Source: Patescibacteria group bacterium
GTDB lineage: Bacteria; Patescibacteriota; Patescibacteriia; Patescibacteriales; VMTK01
DNA length: 6,700 bases
Direction: 5' to 3'
Assembly (NCBI GenBank): GCA_018896595.1
Contig: JAHIME010000035.1
Coordinates: forward strand, 1 to 6,700
In this document: positions 3,279 to 6,700 of the stretch, piece after piece
Layout of the letters: each line of letters begins with the position of its first letter
How positions within the stretch are numbered: the stretch's first letter is position 1
The notes under the pieces: generated by a model
What the model was told of the DNA's origin: nothing
Seen by the model: the letters and a program-made list of their open reading frames with translations, nothing else
Database searches by the model: none
Translations under genes and position numbers: made by a program

Positions 3279-6200
3279 ATGGGAACATTTTTAAAAAAAC
3301 AGATCAAGGGGCGCGCGATTAAATTGCCTATGGCAATTTTGATTTGCGCTTTATTGGTCGTGGGGGGGGGCATTGCTTATAAGGCAGTGGCGACGCATAC
3401 AGCGACAGCGACTACTGTACCTGAATTTGTTGCTGGCGGCTCTACCGTTGGTTATGGATTTAATGTGACGAATAATGGAACGGATTCTGTTTATAAAATT
3501 ACTATAAGCGTTCAAACCGGATCCGGCTTTTCAATAGACACAGGCACTATTTCTTGTCCTACGGGTTGGACAAAAGATTCTGCATCTTTCAATTCTCAAG
3601 CCATCTGTATTACAGATGTGTTTAGCGGAGATATTCTAACTATTGGAAATAGCGTTAATGTTGCTTTTAATGCTACATCACCAACACCTACCGTAGATAC
3701 GCAATACGCATGGGGTGTTGCGACAAGAGATGTAAATAATGGCTACACATATAATACTGATACAAAAACAACTGTTGATGTGACAGCGCCAACTACAATT
3801 GATAATGCAGTAACTGGCTGGGGAAATTCTAACGTTACGGTTACTTTAACTCCGACTGATAATTTTGTGCAAGATGTTCCAGGTTCGGGTGTGACTAATA
3901 CTTATTATTGTATTTATAATAGTAGGGAAACGGTTTGTACTCCTACTACCTCAGGCGCTTCAATGGAAGTAACCTGCACTGAGGATTCAGTTTGTCAGAA
4001 AATAGTCAGATACTATTCAATTGATAATGTAAGCAAAACAGAGGAAGTAAAAACTTCTGCGGTAATTCAAATTGATAAAAAAGAGCCGGTTACAGCGATT
4101 GCAGTAGGAGATCCTAAATACGGAACAGGAACTATTTATGTAAAATCCACTACTAATTTTACCTTAACTGCTACTGATGAAGGTTCGGGAGTTGCCTCAA
4201 CAACATATAAAATAGATGAGGGGGCAATAATTGATTATTCAGTTGCCGGAGCGTTTACTATTTCAACAGCAGGCACTCACACAATCACATATTGGAGTGT
4301 TGATAATATTGGAAATACGGAAGCTGTTAACACTTTGACGGTTTTTGTTGACGATACAGAGCCAAGCGTTGGAGGTATTACAATTACTCCAATTTTCGGT
4401 AGTTATATTTCTGGAACTTCAAATATTTCAGCGGTAATAACAGAAACAGGTTCAGGAGTGGCGAGTTGTGATTACGCATTAGATGGTTCTACTTGGGTAA
4501 TCGCGAGAATGACTTATGCTGATGGAATTTGTTCAGTTTCAAATGTAGATACTTCTGCCGCGACTTCAATTAATATGAGAGCGACTGATAATGTTGGGAA
4601 TGTTGGGACAAGTAGCGCGATTGCTGTAACAGTTGATACGATAAATCCTGCGATTTCTAATGTAGCGATTAGCCCGACAACACCAACCAACGATAATACC
4701 CCGACAATTACTTTTAAAGTTGCTGATAGTGGAAGTAATGTTAATGTGTCAACTGTTAAAGTGTCTCATGGCACGGCTGAATATGCGGCTACCTGCACCA
4801 CTTTGCCTGATTGCTCCGTAACTTTGCCAACACAAGCCGACGGCGCTTATACATTTACAATTTCAGCCAGTGATAATGTTGGCAATTCCGCGAGTGATAG
4901 TAGTTTAAGTGGATATGTTATTGATACTGTAAAACCGACCACTTCTGATAACGCGCCAACAGGTTGGCAGAAAACAGATGTTACTATTACCTTAACTCCG
5001 ACTGACCCAGCTCCAAGTTCTGGAATTGCTTGGACAAAATATTGTACTGATACAGAAAATACTTGTGAACCAACAACAGAAGGAACTAGTTTAACAATTT
5101 CAGACGAAGGAACAACTTATTTTAGATACGCTTCAGCTGATTTAGCTGGAAATATTCAAAATACGGTTTCAAGAGTTGTGATGATTGATAAAAGCGTTCC
5201 AGCAACTTCTAAAATAACAGCGCCAACAACAGGCAGTCATGTGAAAGATGCAGTTACAATAACTGCTGACGCCGTAGATAATACTAACGGTTCAGGAATA
5301 GTAAAAGTTGAGTTTTATTATGGGACAAATTTAATTAACGCAGATTTAGATAATACAGATTCAACTTATTCCGTTGATTGGAATACAACCAATGTTGCTG
5401 ACAATACAGTTTATTCTTTAACTGCCAAAGCAATTGACCAAGCCGGTAATCCGTTAACATCAACCGCTGTTTCAGTGACAGTTGATAACACACCGCCAAC
5501 TATTTTAACTTATACGATAGATAGTGAAGCGATTTCTCCAATAAACAATGATGGTATAAAAGATGGGATTAAAATAAAAATAACAACCGACGAAATTTGT
5601 GATTTTGTAATTAGAATTGAAAACCAAGATGGAAGTTTGGCGGTTGCAAGTGAATGGGTATCAAATAATACTACTTCTGTAACAAAACCGTCAGATTGTT
5701 ATTGGAAAGGAACTACTCTTCAATGTCCTAGTTCGCCAGTATATTTATCCGATGGAATTTATAATATAAAAGTAGCTATTACCGATAAAGCTGGAAATTC
5801 TATTGATGCACCAATTAAGACAATCACGGTTGATAATTTAAAACCAGTAATAGATTCAGTTATGCCGGCAAATAGTACTTATGTCCAGTCGGCAGTTCCT
5901 GAAATTTCAGCGACGCTTTCTGATACTCTTAGCGCAATAGATGACGCGACAATAATAATGACAGTTGATACGGCAGTTATCTCTAGTTCTTACAACAGTA
6001 CAACAGGAAAGGTTTCTTATGCGGCTTCTTCATTAGGAGAAGGTAGTCACAGTGTGACAGTCATTGTTTCTGATAACGCGGGTAATTTGCATAGTAATTC
6101 TTGGTCATTTATTGTAGACACTGACGACCCAGAGACAACTCTTACAGCAAATCCAGTAAGTCCGGATGGAAGTAATAATTGGTATGTTACAGCGCCAACA

Positions 6201-6700
6201 ATAACATTAACTTGTAGTGATACTATAAACGGTTGCTTTAAAACTTACTATAAATGGGGAACATCCGGAACTTATGCAGAATACACAGAAATATTGACTG
6301 CTTCAGAAGGCGCTGATACTTTATATTACTACTCAATTGATATGGCTGGAAATGAAGAAACTGCGAATAACCAGGAATTTAAAGTTGATACAACTGATCC
6401 GGTAGTTTCAGTACTTGGAAACGCGCCAACAGGATGGGTTGTAGATGACGAGTCTTTAATTCCTACTGTAGGTTGTAAAGACACTTCAGGAAGCGATTGC
6501 GACACAAATTCATATAAAATGATGTATTCTTTAATAGAAATTACAAAATGTCCAACAGATCTTAATTTATATTCAAACCCACCAACAAATGTTAATCAAC
6601 CAATGTGGGTTTGCGCATACGGAAAGGATCTTGCGGGAAATGAAGATTTTTCAGATCCAGTACATTTTAAGTACTCAAATACAATCCAAGCCGCAATAGA
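3279..6700 (+). CDS. Giant multi-Ig-domain exported surface protein (3' end beyond window)
   Basis: Open for 1140 codons to the window edge with no stop. Residues 1-15 are basic, 16-33 form a hydrophobic signal or anchor helix, with possible signal peptidase sites after AVA (38) or ATA (44). An N-terminal beta-sandwich-like domain (about 45-166, NVTNNGTDSVYKI) precedes ten Ig-like modules, most closing with a V/I-D...P hinge; these hinge aspartates are at 167, 266, 358, 453, 549, 637, 736, 852, 947 and 1037, and the last module ends near 1132. Module 6 resembles Big_7 (VEFYYGTNLI); module 7 carries SPINNDGIKDG, like FlgD-type Ig domains; modules 1, 5 and 10 share the TGW type. Cysteines are mostly paired within modules. 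The tail NTIQAAI resembles the opening of a parallel beta-helix. Probably a cell-surface stalk or adhesin; no ligand or enzyme domain is seen. The start is set by upstream in-frame stops (3252, 3258) and the signal sequence. Confidence 0.9.
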   Translation, partial: MGTFLKKQIKGRAIKLPMAILICALLVVGGGIAYKAVATHTATATTVPEFVAGGSTVGYGFNVTNNGTDSVYKITISVQTGSGFSIDTGTISCPTGWTKDSASFNSQAICITDVFSGDILTIGNSVNVAFNATSPTPTVDTQYAWGVATRDVNNGYTYNTDTKTTVDVTAPTTIDNAVTGWGNSNVTVTLTPTDNFVQDVPGSGVTNTYYCIYNSRETVCTPTTSGASMEVTCTEDSVCQKIVRYYSIDNVSKTEEVKTSAVIQIDKKEPVTAIAVGDPKYGTGTIYVKSTTNFTLTATDEGSGVASTTYKIDEGAIIDYSVAGAFTISTAGTHTITYWSVDNIGNTEAVNTLTVFVDDTEPSVGGITITPIFGSYISGTSNISAVITETGSGVASCDYALDGSTWVIARMTYADGICSVSNVDTSAATSINMRATDNVGNVGTSSAIAVTVDTINPAISNVAISPTTPTNDNTPTITFKVADSGSNVNVSTVKVSHGTAEYAATCTTLPDCSVTLPTQADGAYTFTISASDNVGNSASDSSLSGYVIDTVKPTTSDNAPTGWQKTDVTITLTPTDPAPSSGIAWTKYCTDTENTCEPTTEGTSLTISDEGTTYFRYASADLAGNIQNTVSRVVMIDKSVPATSKITAPTTGSHVKDAVTITADAVDNTNGSGIVKVEFYYGTNLINADLDNTDSTYSVDWNTTNVADNTVYSLTAKAIDQAGNPLTSTAVSVTVDNTPPTILTYTIDSEAISPINNDGIKDGIKIKITTDEICDFVIRIENQDGSLAVASEWVSNNTTSVTKPSDCYWKGTTLQCPSSPVYLSDGIYNIKVAITDKAGNSIDAPIKTITVDNLKPVIDSVMPANSTYVQSAVPEISATLSDTLSAIDDATIIMTVDTAVISSSYNSTTGKVSYAASSLGEGSHSVTVIVSDNAGNLHSNSWSFIVDTDDPETTLTANPVSPDGSNNWYVTAPTITLTCSDTINGCFKTYYKWGTSGTYAEYTEILTASEGADTLYYYSIDMAGNEETANNQEFKVDTTDPVVSVLGNAPTGWVVDDESLIPTVGCKDTSGSDCDTNSYKMMYSLIEITKCPTDLNLYSNPPTNVNQPMWVCAYGKDLAGNEDFSDPVHFKYSNTIQAAI
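3362..3370 (+). repeat. G9 homopolymer in the signal-sequence codons
   Basis: Nine consecutive G encode the end of V28 plus G29, G30 and the first two bases of G31. It is an outlier in this AT-rich window. Gain of one G would stop translation at TAA after 34 residues; loss of one G would stop it at TGA after 62 residues. A polyG tract at the 5' end of a surface-protein gene is the classic layout for slipped-strand phase variation. Confidence 0.6.

Noticed and set aside
1..6700. Alternative genetic code (UGA as glycine, as in some candidate phyla)
   Set aside because: No in-frame TGA interrupts any gene, and glycine is written with GGN throughout, so the standard bacterial code explains all frames.
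1..6700. tRNA or rRNA genes
   Set aside because: No cloverleaf with a GGTTCRA-type arm or conserved rRNA segment was noticed on either strand; the non-coding parts are short and AT-rich.

Overview
The window looks like part of a low-GC bacterial genome with standard code, TAA stops and bacterial signals: -35/-10 promoter pairs with 17-bp spacing, AGGAGG-type ribosome sites, and a hairpin-plus-T7 terminator. Paired AAA_14/DUF4143 ATPases next to a very long Ig-repeat surface protein suggest Patescibacteria (CPR, e.g. a Parcubacteria-like lineage). This is inference from gene content; the main alternative, a DPANN archaeon, fits the promoters and terminator less well. No taxonomic marker gene is present.

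Layout. 1-54 is the tail of an unidentified upstream gene. 55-222 is an AT-rich control region with a promoter embedded in an array of inverted half-sites. 223-1461 and 1609-2982 are two intact, divergent ATPases of the same family (Walker A/B AAA module plus C-terminal DUF4143 with PD-(D/E)XK-like residues). Each has, in the same order, a dyad-overlapped promoter, a 14-bp 5'-leader motif, the ATPase, and a 39-bp element (32/39 identical, ungapped, 1536 bp apart). The pair therefore reads as two successive cassettes of one design.

2983-3278 is a dense non-coding or regulatory stretch. The second 39-bp element contains a good promoter. It is followed by a strong ribosome site, a 16-codon ORF and a strong intrinsic terminator. 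Beyond the terminator lie a 14-bp direct repeat and a 16-bp hairpin that displays a consensus Shine-Dalgarno in its loop, unusually far (29 nt) from the next start codon.

3279 to the window end is an open reading frame of at least 1140 codons that continues past the edge. It encodes an exported protein: a signal peptide or anchor, one N-terminal beta-sandwich-like domain, then ten tandem Ig-like modules of about 88-116 residues, many with paired cysteines. Its last visible residues look like the opening of a parallel beta-helix domain. A run of nine G lies inside the signal-sequence codons and is a candidate phase-variation switch.

How the genes work together is not shown by the sequence. 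The most defensible statements are that the two ATPases are parallel, separately promoted units, and that the surface protein sits behind an attenuator-like leader. Whether the ATPases and the surface protein are functionally linked is unknown.
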